Positions 43,101-51,702 of a stretch of 64,000 nucleotides of DNA are shown piece after piece. Below the pieces are notes generated by a model. It made no database searches and was not told the DNA's origin. It saw nothing but the letters and a program-made list of their open reading frames with translations. The position numbers were made by a program, and so were the translations under genes. The DNA is from Bordetella parapertussis. GTDB taxonomy: Bacteria; Pseudomonadota; Gammaproteobacteria; Burkholderiales; Casimicrobiaceae. The first letter of the stretch is position 1. The number at the start of each line of letters is the position of its first letter. Location of the stretch: the NCBI GenBank assembly GCA_943331295.2, contig CALQLA020000003.1:1-64000 (forward strand). The letters run 5' to 3'.

Positions 43101-46100
43101 ATTCGCGCAGTTGCCGGTGATCTGCGCCGTTGCGCCCGCCAAATTCGCGCTGTCGACATCGCTGATGGTGATCGTCGTGTCGATCGCCGTGGCCGCCTGG
43201 TTCTCGGTATAGCTGAGCGTCGCGCCGGCGGTCAGCACCGGCGCGTCGTTCACCGCGGTGACGTTGATCGTGCTGGTCACCGGCGCGCTGGGCGCCGTGC
43301 CGTCGTTGCCGATCCAGGTGACCGTGCGCGCCAGCGTGCCCGGATTCTCGGACGTATTGTTGTATTTCACGCTGCGCAGCGCCGCCTGCCAGTTGGCCAG
43401 CGTGGCGCTGCCGGTCAGCGTCATCAGGCACCCTGCCGCGGTGTATACGCCGCTGATGCCGTTCTGGCTGGTGAAGGAGAGCACGTCCTGCGGATTCGCG
43501 CAGTTGCCCGTGATCTGGGCCGTGGCGCTCGCGAGACTGGCACTGTCCGCGTCGTTCACGGTCACCGTGGCGTCGATCACGCTGGCCGGATCGTTCTCGG
43601 TGTAGTTGAGCGTGCCGCCGGCGACGAGCACCGGCGGATCGTTGGTCGCGGCGATCGTGATCGTCCGCGTGACGATGTTGCTCAGGTTGCTGGACGGCGC
43701 GCCATCATTGGCCTGGAAGCTCGCGGTGCGCGATGCCGTGGACGGGTTGTCGCTGGTGTTGCTGTACCTGACGTCTCTCAGCGCCGCCTGGTAGTTGGCG
43801 ACCGAACTGCTACCGGAGAGCGTCATCAGGCAGGTCGCGGCGGTGTAGGCGCCGCTGATGCCGTTCTGGGTGGTGAACGAAAGCACGTCCTCGGCGCTGG
43901 CGCAGTTGGCCGTCAGCTGGACCGTCGCGCCGGCGAGGTTCGGGCTTTCGGTGTCGGCGACGGTGAGCGTGGCGGTGATCGCGATCGCCGCGCCGTTCTC
44001 GGTGTAGGGCAGCGCCGCGCCTTCGATGTTCGCGAGCACCGGCGGGGTGTTCGTCCGGACGTTGATCGTCCGCGTTTGCGTGTTGCTCAGGTTGTTGACG
44101 CCGGCGCCGGCGCTGACCCGGAACGTGGCGACGCGGGCGGACGTGCTCGTGGCGTCGTTGGTGTTGCTGTACTTGACGTCGCGCAGCGCCGCCTGGTAGT
44201 TGGCGACCGACGACGTGCCGGTCAACGTCATCGTGCAGGTGGCCGCCGTGTAGACCCCGCTGATCCCGTTCTGGCTGCCGAAGCTCAGCACGTCGTCGGC
44301 GCTCGTGCAATTGGTCGTGAGCTGCACCGTGGCGCCCGCCAGCGTGGCGCTGTCGGCGTCGTTGGCGGTAAGGGTCGCGGTGATCGGCGCGGCCGCCGCG
44401 TTGACGGTGTAGCCGAGCGCCGCGGGCTCGATGTTGGCGAGCACCGGTGCGGTGTTGACCGCAGTCACCGTCACCAGCGCGTGCGCGACCGGCGCATTGT
44501 CGAAAATGCCGTCGTTGACGGTGACCGTGATGTCGCGGGGGGTCGTGCCCGGGTTCTGCGAACTGTTGTTGTAGGTGAGCGTGCGCAGCAGCGCCTGGTA
44601 GTCGGCCAGCGGGGCCACGCGGGCGATGGCCAGCGTGCCCGTGGCCGGCGTGTACGCGACATCGGCAAGCAGGATGGCGCCGCTGCAACCGGGGCCCGCG
44701 TCCGGACAGGTCACGCCGATGCTTTCGGCCGCCCCGTCCTGCAGGTTGGTGATCACCGCCGTGGCGCTCGCCAGCGTGGCGCTGTCGCTGTCGGTCACCG
44801 TCAGTTCGTCGGGACTCACCGTCTGCACGATCGGCACGGCGCCGGCGGCTTCGGTGAAGCTGGCGGCGAAATCGATGCCGGCCGCGTCGCCGTCGAGATC
44901 GACCACCGGCCGCGCATCGGTGACGCTGATCGTCACCGTCGCCGTGCTGTTGCCGCTCGCGTTGAGCAGGGTGTAGGCAAACGTATCGTCACCGGCAAAG
45001 CTCGCCGGTGGCGTGTAGGCAAAGCCGCCATCGGCGCCGACCGAGACGCTGCCGGCCTGCGCGGTGGCATGCGCGCAGGGGAAGGGCGGACAGGCGGTTC
45101 CGCTCACGTTCGTGATCGCCGCGGGGGGGAAGCCCAGGGTGTCGTTCGCCAGCACGCCGGGCGGCAGGCCCGCGGCCGTGATCGTCAGCGGGGCGTCGTG
45201 GACCGTGGTGTAGGCGCTGTCGGCGACGGCCGTGGGCGCCTGGTTGACCGTCTGCGACAGCGCCCCGCCATTGCTGCCGTTGAAGCCGGCGTCGCCGCCG
45301 TAGGTGGTGTTGATGCTGGCATGCACGCCGGGGGCAAGCGCGGAGGTCGTGAACTGCGCGACGCCGGCGACCAGCGTGCCGCTGCCGAGCGGCGTTATCC
45401 CGTCGAGGAAATCGACGCTGCCGGTGGGCACGCCGGCCCCCGGCACACTTGGTGCCACCGTGGCGGTGAAGGTGATCGCCTGGCCGGCCAGCGCCGGGTT
45501 GTTGTTCGAGACAAGCCCCGTCGTCGTATTCGCCTTGTTCACCGCCTGCGTCGGCAGCGACCCGGTGCTGGTGCCGAAATCGGCGTCGCCGCTGTAGATC
45601 GCGGTGACCGCGTGCGAGCCGGCGCTGAGGGAGCCTGTGCTGAGCGTGGCGACGCCGGCCGCCAGCGCTTGCGGCGCGCCGAGGTCGCCGGCACCGTCCT
45701 TGAACTGCACCGTCCCGGTCGGCGTGCCGGCCCCCGGGGCGGTCACCGTCACCGTGGCGGTGAACGTCGTGCTCTGCCCGAATACGGCGGGATTGACGGA
45801 GGAGGCGAGTCCCGTGGCGGTCGCCGCCCGATTCACCGTCTGCGTCGGCAACGCGCCGGTGCTGGCGGCGAAGCTCGCATCGCCGCTGTATTCCGCGCTG
45901 ATTCCGTGCGCGGCCGGACCCAAGGTCGAGGTGCTGACTTGGGCGATGCCGCTGCCGTTCAGCGCGATCGGCGCCCCGAGCGGACTGCTGCCATCCTTGA
46001 ACTGCACCGTCCCGGTGGGCGTGCCGGATCCCGGCGGGATCGCCGTCACCGTGGCGGTGAACGTCACCGACTGTCCGAATACGGAAGGATTGACCGTCGA

Positions 46101-47771
46101 CGTCACCGCCGTGCCGGTTCCGACGAGGTTGACGGTCTGCGTCGGCAGCGAACCGCTGCTCACGGTGAAGTTCGCGTCGCCCAGGTAATTCACGCTGATC
46201 GGATGCGCACCCTGCGCCAGCGCCGAGGTGCCGAGCGTGGCCACCCCGCTGCCGTTCAGCGCGACGGGGCCGCCGAGGGGATTGGCGCCGTCCATGAACT
46301 GCACGTTGCCGCTCGGGACGCCGCTGCCGGGCGGGGCGGCCGTCACCGTCGCGGTGAAGGTCACCGACTGCCCGATCACCGACGGATTGGCGCCGGAGGT
46401 CGCCACCGTCGTGCTCGGCGCCTGGTTGATGGTGAGCGCGAAGGACTGCGTCACCGGCGCGCCGACGCCATTGGCCGCGCTGAGCGTGCAGTTCTTCACG
46501 CCGACGCTGCCCAGCGCCGCGGACCCGGCCAGCGTCGCGGTGCCGTTGCCGTTGTCGGTGAAGCTGAGGCCGCCCGGCAGCGCAGGCGCGCATCCGGTCA
46601 GCGTCAGCGTGGCGTTCGGGAAGCCGGTGCTGGTGAAGGTGAAGGTCCCCGCCGTACCGACGATGAACGCGGTGTTGTTGGCGCTGGTGATCGCCGGCGC
46701 CTGGTTGACGGTCAGCGTGAAATTCTGGCTGGCGGCGGGCAACACCCCGTTCGACGCGTTGAGCGTCAGCGGATAACTCCCGCCGGTGCCGGCGTTCGGC
46801 GTGCCGGTCAGGCCGGCCGTGCCCTGGCCGGCGGTGTAGACGAAGCTCACGCCGCCAGGCAGCGTCCCGCTCTGCGTGATGTCGTTGACCGGGGGGACGC
46901 CGAAGGTGGTGACGGCGAAGCTGCCCGCCACGCCGGTGGTGAAGGTCGTCGCGCTGGCGCTGGTGAAGCTCGCGGGCGTGACGGTCTTCACGTCGGCGCG
47001 CACGAAGACTCTCGAATTCTCCAGCCTGGCGTAGACCGCAGCCAGGTCGGCCCCGGCCGGTGCGTCGCCGGTGGCGTCGGTGGCCAGCGGCGGCACCCCG
47101 GCCCAATCGCCGATCAGCCCGTCGAGGACGATCGCGGCCCAGGCGGTTCCCGCCACCATCGCGGCCATTACCCCGACGAGCAGCAGCGTCGATACCTGAT
47201 GCTCGCGCAAGCGGCGCAGCGCCAGCCAGGCGAGCGCGAAAGCGAGCAGCAGCAGTGCGCCGTGCGCCAGCGTCGGAATGACCGGGAACGGGCCCAGATC
47301 GAAGATGATCTCCGGGCCGCCGCGCAGGCCGTTGGTGGTGACGAGCGCGTCGCTGGCCGGCGGATTCAGGTTGGGGTCGGTGTAGACGAACCCCATCCGG
47401 TACTGGCCGTACGGCGTGCCTACCGGAAAATACGTCTCCAGCACGTCGAAGCCGAAGGTGCCGTTGCCGATGCCCACCGGCCAGCCGCCGTTGCTGATCG
47501 TCGCGGGCGGGCCGAACGCGCCGCCGATGCAGTTCTGCCGCGTCACGCCGCTCACCATCGGCGGATAGACGCCGGTGTTGACCGTGGTGGTGATCGTGAA
47601 CTCGACGCCCGGGAAGGGCCCGGCCGGCGTGGCGACCGTGCATCCGGTGGCGCTGTTGTCGTCCAGGTCGACCAGGATGTCGAAAGTGGACGCGAAGAGC
47701 GCCTGGCTCAAGAAGAGCGCAGCGACTGCCAGCCAGCGCGCGGGGAACGATTGCCTACCAGGTAAAGCCAT
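40125..47771 (-). CDS. Giant Ig-repeat/beta-helix surface protein with internal IPTL sorting motif (midcut-by-XrtH type)
   Basis: A 2,548-residue exported protein. Signal peptide about 1-28. An N-terminal beta domain ends at IPTLAHGALLLLAFALAWLALRRL (165-188), an IPTL-CTERM-like exosortase sorting signal placed mid-protein; a second helix (193-213) ends TAWAA, then LDGLIGDWAGVPPLATDATGD. Next come two putative-Ig repeats, about five Ig-like repeats each with VTFTATVT and GDA/YLGDAN motifs, a GVLANDT-type cadherin-like domain, five repeats with DADSA...ALRDVKYSN, and a right-handed beta-helix (about 1,750-2,548). Start ATG 47771 is chosen for the signal peptide. The layout matches what I recall as the midcut-by-XrtH family; the XrtH exosortase itself is not in this window. 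Confidence 0.9.
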   Translation of the reverse strand: MALPGRQSFPARWLAVAALFLSQALFASTFDILVDLDDNSATGCTVATPAGPFPGVEFTITTTVNTGVYPPMVSGVTRQNCIGGAFGPPATISNGGWPVGIGNGTFGFDVLETYFPVGTPYGQYRMGFVYTDPNLNPPASDALVTTNGLRGGPEIIFDLGPFPVIPTLAHGALLLLAFALAWLALRRLREHQVSTLLLVGVMAAMVAGTAWAAIVLDGLIGDWAGVPPLATDATGDAPAGADLAAVYARLENSRVFVRADVKTVTPASFTSASATTFTTGVAGSFAVTTFGVPPVNDITQSGTLPGGVSFVYTAGQGTAGLTGTPNAGTGGSYPLTLNASNGVLPAASQNFTLTVNQAPAITSANNTAFIVGTAGTFTFTSTGFPNATLTLTGCAPALPGGLSFTDNGNGTATLAGSAALGSVGVKNCTLSAANGVGAPVTQSFALTINQAPSTTVATSGANPSVIGQSVTFTATVTAAPPGSGVPSGNVQFMDGANPLGGPVALNGSGVATLGTSALAQGAHPISVNYLGDANFTVSSGSLPTQTVNLVGTGTAVTSTVNPSVFGQSVTFTATVTAIPPGSGTPTGTVQFKDGSSPLGAPIALNGSGIAQVSTSTLGPAAHGISAEYSGDASFAASTGALPTQTVNRAATATGLASSVNPAVFGQSTTFTATVTVTAPGAGTPTGTVQFKDGAGDLGAPQALAAGVATLSTGSLSAGSHAVTAIYSGDADFGTSTGSLPTQAVNKANTTTGLVSNNNPALAGQAITFTATVAPSVPGAGVPTGSVDFLDGITPLGSGTLVAGVAQFTTSALAPGVHASINTTYGGDAGFNGSNGGALSQTVNQAPTAVADSAYTTVHDAPLTITAAGLPPGVLANDTLGFPPAAITNVSGTACPPFPCAHATAQAGSVSVGADGGFAYTPPASFAGDDTFAYTLLNASGNSTATVTISVTDARPVVDLDGDAAGIDFAASFTEAAGAVPIVQTVSPDELTVTDSDSATLASATAVITNLQDGAAESIGVTCPDAGPGCSGAILLADVAYTPATGTLAIARVAPLADYQALLRTLTYNNSSQNPGTTPRDITVTVNDGIFDNAPVAHALVTVTAVNTAPVLANIEPAALGYTVNAAAAPITATLTANDADSATLAGATVQLTTNCTSADDVLSFGSQNGISGVYTAATCTMTLTGTSSVANYQAALRDVKYSNTNDATSTSARVATFRVSAGAGVNNLSNTQTRTINVRTNTPPVLANIEGAALPYTENGAAIAITATLTVADTESPNLAGATVQLTANCASAEDVLSFTTQNGISGAYTAATCLMTLSGSSSVANYQAALRDVRYSNTSDNPSTASRTASFQANDGAPSSNLSNIVTRTITIAATNDPPVLVAGGTLNYTENDPASVIDATVTVNDADSASLASATAQITGNCANPQDVLSFTSQNGISGVYTAAGCLMTLTGSATLANWQAALRSVKYNNTSENPGTLARTVTWIGNDGTAPSAPVTSTINVTAVNDAPVLTAGATLSYTENQAATAIDTTITISDVDSANLAGATAQITGNCANPQDVLSFTTQNGISGVYTAATCLLTLSGSSSVANYQAALRSVKYNNASDNPSTLARTVTWRVDDGGAVNNLSNTATSTINVTAVNDPPTANGFTNLPAQAGIPITYPAGKLGGTDPEGTAITINTTPDSLCSGCLLTINADGSFTFTPPPSAAGTTVSFTYHVTDSGNPPPGVDSAAATVSFNVAGPVIYFVKQSAVGTGNCTLGNECTLATAVGNIGVATNARIFIGDAASHAAAVPLNSGGWLIGQGVSTAFDTLFGIGVPAQGNLAARPATGADRPTVQNTVTVNTNSTVRGLDISTRSATGLSGGAVTGAVINEASVSALLAAAIGLSGTGSTTTLDSATSTGGTNNILLTNVTGTLVINGGALSGASGDALKIDGQNANVTYTGTITNAATLAVNIANKTGGTVALSGDINPGGAAKGISASGNSGGTLNFSGANKKISTGTGNGVNLATNTGATINFTGGGLAIATTSGIGFNAAGGGTVTVQGAANTVASTTGTALNVANTTIGAANLTFQSLSATGGSATGIILDTTGASGGLTVTGDGANTSVGGNSTGGTIANKSGADTSTTTGIGIYLNSTSNVVLRRMTINGTNTNYGIRGNAVNGFTLEYSTVSGTNGTNYNADPNNAGEGSIYFGDTTNNGISSSGTFTNNVISGGEWRNLSITNTANGAGNVTTLTFKGNTFGLNLNNGHGNQSLAVENRGTATINSTVGGTLSGEPNTFTGAPGDLVNFTGQTGSTMDVVMRNNALSNSHPGNTIGGGGLTLASQGVMTFNVDGNTMRDAHGSAVTLLKASAGTSLTGRFTNNTIGVAGVTDSGSKSGNGIYVSAAGAGTMGFTIADNQIHQIHGNAHIWADNTGGSYAANFTITGNLLDTPLAVSPSWFAGILISNGSPSSSDTVNVCAKIGGATAGEKNTLTLAGNLGVIVGASGAAAGHTFNLPTYVGGAVLANVESFLAGNNAGSFTTNAYTDPPVTAAAFTGVGTSCPTP

Positions 47772-48095
47772 GAATGCGGTCCGCCGGAAGCGAAGTCTCA
47801 CGCCCCCGCGTTGTTTCAGAGGATGAGAGGATATTTCGCGTGCGCCGTTTGCACAAGCGCCGCCCGGGGTCGCGTCCCGGGCTTTCCGGACCCAGGCGCG
47901 GGCCGGGAGCGTTTTCCGTACACCGTGCAGCACTTCCCGGCAAACGGTCGAATCGGCGCCGCGCCTGATGACGGTGACTTCCTGCCGGCCGTGGCGGTAG
48001 CGAAGCCGGAAGCCGTACCTGTTCACAGGCGCCTCCATGGGCGGCATCGCCTGCGCGCGTCCGGGGCCCCGTCCCTCGTCGGCGGTGGGCCCCTG
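47772..48095. other. Intergenic region upstream of giant surface protein
   Basis: No gene is supported here. It carries the promoter side of the giant gene. On the minus strand, 47861-47898 reads with GGAAAGCCCGGGACGCGACC, which loosely recalls the core of a cyclic-di-GMP-I riboswitch but lacks the GGCAAAC and CTAA elements. No clear terminator seen. Confidence 0.5.
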
Positions 48096-48350
48096 CTACC
48101 CCGCCTGCGGCTTTCCGACCCTGGCGAGCCCGTCCCGGTATCCGCGCTCGAATTCCGCCGGATTCCGGTGTTCGAAGAGCCTGCCCTCCTTCAGGATCTT
48201 GCTCGTCTTCGTACGCCCCTGTGCGTCCAGTACGCCGCAGCCGTACCCCAATCGGTAGGACGGGGTGGTCATCCAGTACGCCGCCCCCCTGAGGATCGTC
48301 GTGAGGGGCGGCACAGGGGCAGCCTTCTGCAGGGCCGGTCTCCGTTTCAT
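48096..48350 (-). CDS. Small hypothetical protein
   Basis: Predicted basic 84-residue protein. Features: TILRGAAYWMTTPSYRLGYG, GVLDAQGRTKTSKILKEGRL, and FERGYRDGLARVG. No signal or membrane helix. I recognise no family. ATG 48350 is preferred to 48431 because the shorter form removes a Pro/Ala-rich, shadow-like N-terminus. It is located between two sorted surface protein genes on the same strand; purpose unknown. Confidence 0.45.
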   Translation of the reverse strand: MKRRPALQKAAPVPPLTTILRGAAYWMTTPSYRLGYGCGVLDAQGRTKTSKILKEGRLFEHRNPAEFERGYRDGLARVGKPQAG

Positions 48351-48458
48351 GGGCTTATCCCGTTGCAGGTCAGGAATCGGGGCGCCTGCCGCGCGCGCTG
48401 GCGCCGGTCGAAAGCAGCGCACGGCAGGCATGTCGTTCGTCCGGAAACGGCGCGACGC

Positions 48459-49186
48459 TCAACGGACGCCACCGCGCCTCCGCGCTGCGAACCCGGCGAG
48501 CATCAGCATCGCAGCGAGGGAGCAGAGCAGCCAGGCGTTCAGGGTCGCGATGGACGCCGGCCCCGGACTGACCAGGAGATCGTCGCCTCGGCACAGGCCC
48601 GCGGCGTACCGTTGTCGCACGTCTGGTACGGGTAATTCACCGGCCCCACGTACCCCGGTTCCGGCGTGACCGTGTAGGCCCCGCTGCCGATCAGGACCAG
48701 CAGACCCTTGCCGGGAATCGTCGTCACCTGGGGCGTCACGGTCAGCGCGTTGGCCTGTGGATCCACGTCGTTGGAGAGAACGTTGCCCGACACCGGCACG
48801 TTGGTTGTCGTGTAGCCGTAGTAGTCCGCCGCGATGGTGCTGTTCGGTTGTCCCGGCGGCAGGACCGTCTCCTGCTGCACCGCCGCCGTGCACTGCGCCG
48901 GCACCTGGTTGTCACAGACCTGGTAGACGTAGGTGTCGACGCCGACGAAGCCGGTGGCGGGCCTGTAGGTGATGTTCCCGGTCCCCGAATCGACCCTGAG
49001 CGTACCGTGCGCCGGCGGCGCGGTCACCCGCAACGTGGCCGGGGCCAGGCTGGCCCCCGGCGCCGTGGCCGCATCGTTGGCCAGCGTCGGCAGCGTGACC
49101 GCCGTATTCATCGGGGTCGCGGCGATATCCGTGTTGGCGATCGGCGGCGGCGACAGCACCGGCCCGCCGACGTAGGTCTCGTTCAC
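48459..49186 (-). pseudogene. Frameshifted IPTL-CTERM-type surface protein (5'-truncated)
   Basis: From GTG 49186 one frame gives two repeats of a cadherin-like/GEVED-type fold (PANDAATAPG-like, SNDVDPQANALTVT, TYRPATGFVGVDTYVYQ, VTPEPGYVGPVNYPYQ) and stops at 48539. The next frame over, from about 48570, encodes SPGPASIATLNAWLL and a hydrophobic stretch ending AGFAARRRGGVR, a sorting tail like IPTLxxW. A single-base deletion near 48560-48572 explains this. There is no signal peptide; the 5' end runs into the palindrome at 49192-49236. It could alternatively be a sequencing error. Confidence 0.7.
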
Positions 49187-49191
49187 GTCCG

Positions 49192-49236
49192 GGTCGAGCT
49201 CGTAGCAGGCTACGCAGGCCTGCTACGAGCTCGACC
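49192..49236. repeat. Perfect fold-back palindrome at junction of two truncated genes
   Basis: Arms 49192-49210 and 49218-49236 are exact reverse complements (19 bp, GGTCGAGCTCGTAGCAGGC) around the 7-base centre TACGCAG. Read outward on either strand, the sequence gives a TAG and then codons for ACYELD, followed by different genes: a sorted surface protein on the minus strand, a histidine kinase on the plus strand. Confidence 0.95.
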
Positions 49237-49244
49237 GGAAGCAG

Positions 49245-49907
49245 ATGGAGTTCAGGCTCCTGGAGCAGAAGTTCGACATGGCGACCCGACTGCAGGAGGA
49301 GCGGGTGCTGCGCGAGCGCGACCGGTCGCAGATGGCGGAGCGCATGCGGCTGGTGCGCGACATGCACGACGGATTCGGGTCCCAGCTGGCGAGCGCGCGG
49401 GTCCTGGTCGAGCGGGGCAGGGTGGGCAGGACCGAGCGGGTGCGAACGATCGAGGAGTGCCTTGCCGACCTTCACCTCTTCGTCGACGTCATCGGCAGCG
49501 AGGACGCGTCGCTCGCCGACGCCATAGCCGACTACCGGTACCGCATCCAGCGGCGGCTCGAGCACCTGCCGGTCGGGATCCAGTGGAAGGTCGACCTCGA
49601 AGACACTCCCGCGATGCCGAGGAAGAGCATCCTGCAGGTCATGCGAATCGTGCAGGAGGCGCTGAACAATGCGATCCGGCACGCCGAGGCGCACCAGATT
49701 CGCATCGAGGCCGCACGCGAGCCCTCCGGTGACCTGCGGATCCGCATCGTCGACGACGGATCCGGCATCCTGCTTTCCTGCGTCGTCGGCTGGGGAATCG
49801 GCAACATGCGCCGCCGCGCGGCGGACATAGGGGCACGACTCGAGTTTCTTCCCGCGAATCCGGGAACCGCCGTGACGCGGATCGTGCCGGCGCCGGCCTC
49901 GCCTTAG
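49245..49907 (+). CDS. NarL-type sensor histidine kinase, N-terminally truncated
   Basis: About 220 residues: a coiled coil ([20 protein letters not shown]), the HisKA_3 phospho-acceptor box [11 protein letters not shown] (His about 43), and an HATPase domain with [10 protein letters not shown] (N box) and VDDGSGI plus [11 protein letters not shown] (G boxes). No sensor or membrane domain remains. In-frame sequence continues upstream (QACYELDRKQ) only to a TAG at 49203-49205 inside the palindrome. It probably lost its sensor domain through the fold-back event. It overlaps the ychF stop by 4 bp. Confidence 0.8.
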   Translation: MEFRLLEQKFDMATRLQEERVLRERDRSQMAERMRLVRDMHDGFGSQLASARVLVERGRVGRTERVRTIEECLADLHLFVDVIGSEDASLADAIADYRYRIQRRLEHLPVGIQWKVDLEDTPAMPRKSILQVMRIVQEALNNAIRHAEAHQIRIEAAREPSGDLRIRIVDDGSGILLSCVVGWGIGNMRRRAADIGARLEFLPANPGTAVTRIVPAPASP

Positions 49908-50998
49908 ACGTTGAAGCGGAAATGCATCACGTCGCCGTCCTTGACGACGTACTCCTTGCCTTCGAGCCGCATCTTGCCCGCTTCCTTCGCGCCGTGCTCG
50001 CCCTTGCAGGCGATGAAGTCGTCGAACGCGATCACCTCGGCGCGGATGAATCCGTGCTCGAAGTCGGTGTGGATGACGCCCGCGGCCTGCGGCGCGGTGT
50101 CGCCGACGTGGATCGTCCACGCGCGCACTTCCTTCGGCCCGACGGTGAAGTACGTCTGCAGCCCGAGGAGCTTGTAGCCGGCGTGGATCACGCGGTCGAG
50201 GCCGGGCTCGGACAGGCCCAGGTCGGCGAGGAACGCGAGCTTGTCGTCGCCGTCGAGGTCGGCGATCTCGGCCTCCATCGCCGCGCAGACCGCGACCACC
50301 GGCGCGCCTTCGGCCGCCGCGTGCGCTTCCACCGCCGCCAGCAGCGGGTTGTCGTGGAAGCCGCCCTCGGCGACGTTCGCGACATACATCGTAGGCTTCA
50401 TCGTCAGCAGGAACAGCGGCTGCAGCACGGCGATTTCCTCGTGATAGAGGTCGGCGGTGCGCGCCGGGCGCCCCTGGTCCAGCACCGCCTCGACCTTCTT
50501 CAGCACGGCGACGAGCCGCGCGGCTTCCTTGTCGCCGCCGGCGCGCGCCGCTTTCTCGTACTTGTGCAGCTGCTTCTCGACCGTCGCGAGATCCGCCAAC
50601 GCGAGTTCGGTATTGATCGTCTCGATGTCCGAGATCGGGTTCACGCCGCCGGCGACGTGGACGACGTTCTCGTCGATGAAGCAGCGCACGACGTGGGCGA
50701 TGGCGTCCGTCTCGCGGATGTTGGCGAGGAACTTGTTGCCGAGGCCCTCGCCCTTCGACGCGCCGGCGACCAGCCCGGCGATGTCGACGAACTCGACGAC
50801 CGCGGGCAGCACGCGCTCGGGCTTGGCGATCGCGGTGAGCGGGGCGAGGCGCGGATCGGGCACCTCGACGATGCCGACGTTGGGCTCGATCGTGCAGAAC
50901 GGATAGTTCTCCGCCGCGATGCCGGCTTTGGTCAGCGCGTTGAAGAGGGTCGACTTGCCGACGTTGGGCAGGCCGACGATGCCGCATTTGAGACTCAT
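49904..50998 (-). CDS. ychF: Redox-regulated ATPase YchF (Obg-like)
   Basis: A 364-residue P-loop protein of the Obg family that prefers ATP, conserved and ribosome-associated. Walker [15 protein letters not shown], switch region [30 protein letters not shown], and a C-terminal TGS/DUF933 domain ([19 protein letters not shown] ... [12 protein letters not shown]). The length is normal. Its start overlaps the pth stop by 4 bp, the usual pth-ychF arrangement. Confidence 0.97.
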   Translation of the reverse strand: MSLKCGIVGLPNVGKSTLFNALTKAGIAAENYPFCTIEPNVGIVEVPDPRLAPLTAIAKPERVLPAVVEFVDIAGLVAGASKGEGLGNKFLANIRETDAIAHVVRCFIDENVVHVAGGVNPISDIETINTELALADLATVEKQLHKYEKAARAGGDKEAARLVAVLKKVEAVLDQGRPARTADLYHEEIAVLQPLFLLTMKPTMYVANVAEGGFHDNPLLAAVEAHAAAEGAPVVAVCAAMEAEIADLDGDDKLAFLADLGLSEPGLDRVIHAGYKLLGLQTYFTVGPKEVRAWTIHVGDTAPQAAGVIHTDFEHGFIRAEVIAFDDFIACKGEHGAKEAGKMRLEGKEYVVKDGDVMHFRFNV

Positions 50999-51591
50999 GG
51001 TTGCTGTTCCTTCCTTGTGTGCAGGCAGAGCATGGCGCGCTCGAAATCGCCGGCGGCAAGCGCAGGCCAGGCGTCGAGGCCGTCGTCGATGGCGCGGGCA
51101 ATCGCGGCGCGCTCATCCTTGCGCGGCGGCTGCAGCACGTAGTCGACGACCTGCTGCTGCGGGATGTCGGAGTCGCGCGGGTGCCCGATGCCGAGGCGCA
51201 GCCGCCAGAAATCCGCGGTGCCCATCTGCTGCGCGATGTTGCGCAGCCCGTTGTGACCGGCGTGACCGCCGCCGAACTTCATCTTCACCGCGCCGGGCGC
51301 GAGGTCGAGCTCGTCGTGGACGACGAGGATCTCCTCCGGCGCGATCGCGAAGAACTGCGCGAGCGCCGCGACCGCGCGGCCGCTCAGGTTCATGTAGGTG
51401 CCGGGCTTCAGGAGCCGCAGGTCGCCCGTCGCACGGGCCACGTGGCCGTGGAACTTGGCCTCGCCGGCGAACGACGTCGACAGCCGCGACGCCAGCGCGT
51501 CGACGAACCAGAAGCCCGCGTTGTGGCGCGTGTCGACGTGCTCCCGGCCCGGATTGCCGAGCCCGACGACGAGACGGATGGGTGCACCCAT
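50995..51591 (-). CDS. pth: Peptidyl-tRNA hydrolase
   Basis: Recycles peptidyl-tRNAs released from stalled ribosomes. 198 residues. Catalytic and binding residues are visible: [20 protein letters not shown] (Asn12-equivalent and the catalytic His), HDELDL (Asp), and [13 protein letters not shown]. Downstream coupling to ychF by ATGA. The upstream rplY gene ends with an intrinsic terminator between the two genes, so pth may have its own promoter or depend on read-through. Confidence 0.97.
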   Translation of the reverse strand: MGAPIRLVVGLGNPGREHVDTRHNAGFWFVDALASRLSTSFAGEAKFHGHVARATGDLRLLKPGTYMNLSGRAVAALAQFFAIAPEEILVVHDELDLAPGAVKMKFGGGHAGHNGLRNIAQQMGTADFWRLRLGIGHPRDSDIPQQQVVDYVLQPPRKDERAAIARAIDDGLDAWPALAAGDFERAMLCLHTRKEQQP

Positions 51592-51645
51592 GGCGTGCGA
51601 CGGAACCGGTTGGGGGATTTCGGGGGCGAGCCGGTGCAGAGCGAC

Positions 51646-51680
51646 AAAAAGGCCCGCCTGAAGTGCAACGGGCGGGCCTT
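51646..51680 (-). terminator. Rho-independent terminator after rplY
   Basis: Read on the minus strand: AAGGCCCGCC, a loop, then GGCGGGCC followed by TTTTTG. The stem is about 8-10 GC-rich pairs with a five-T run, 23 bp past the rplY stop. Confidence 0.9.
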
Positions 51681-51702
51681 CGGATCGCGGCAGCGAGCCG
51701 GA

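Noticed and set aside
42306-47765. Very long open frame (about 1,800 codons) on the plus strand opposite the giant surface protein gene
   Set aside because: The translated sequence is Arg/Asp/His-rich with no domain, and lies antisense to a clearly coding gene with signal peptide and repeat domains. High GC makes such antisense frames common here.
47861-47898. Possible cyclic-di-GMP riboswitch on the minus strand before the giant surface gene
   Set aside because: It has GGAAAG and GGGACGCGACC but lacks the GGCAAAC, CGCAAAG and CTAA elements that are clear at 53941-54031.
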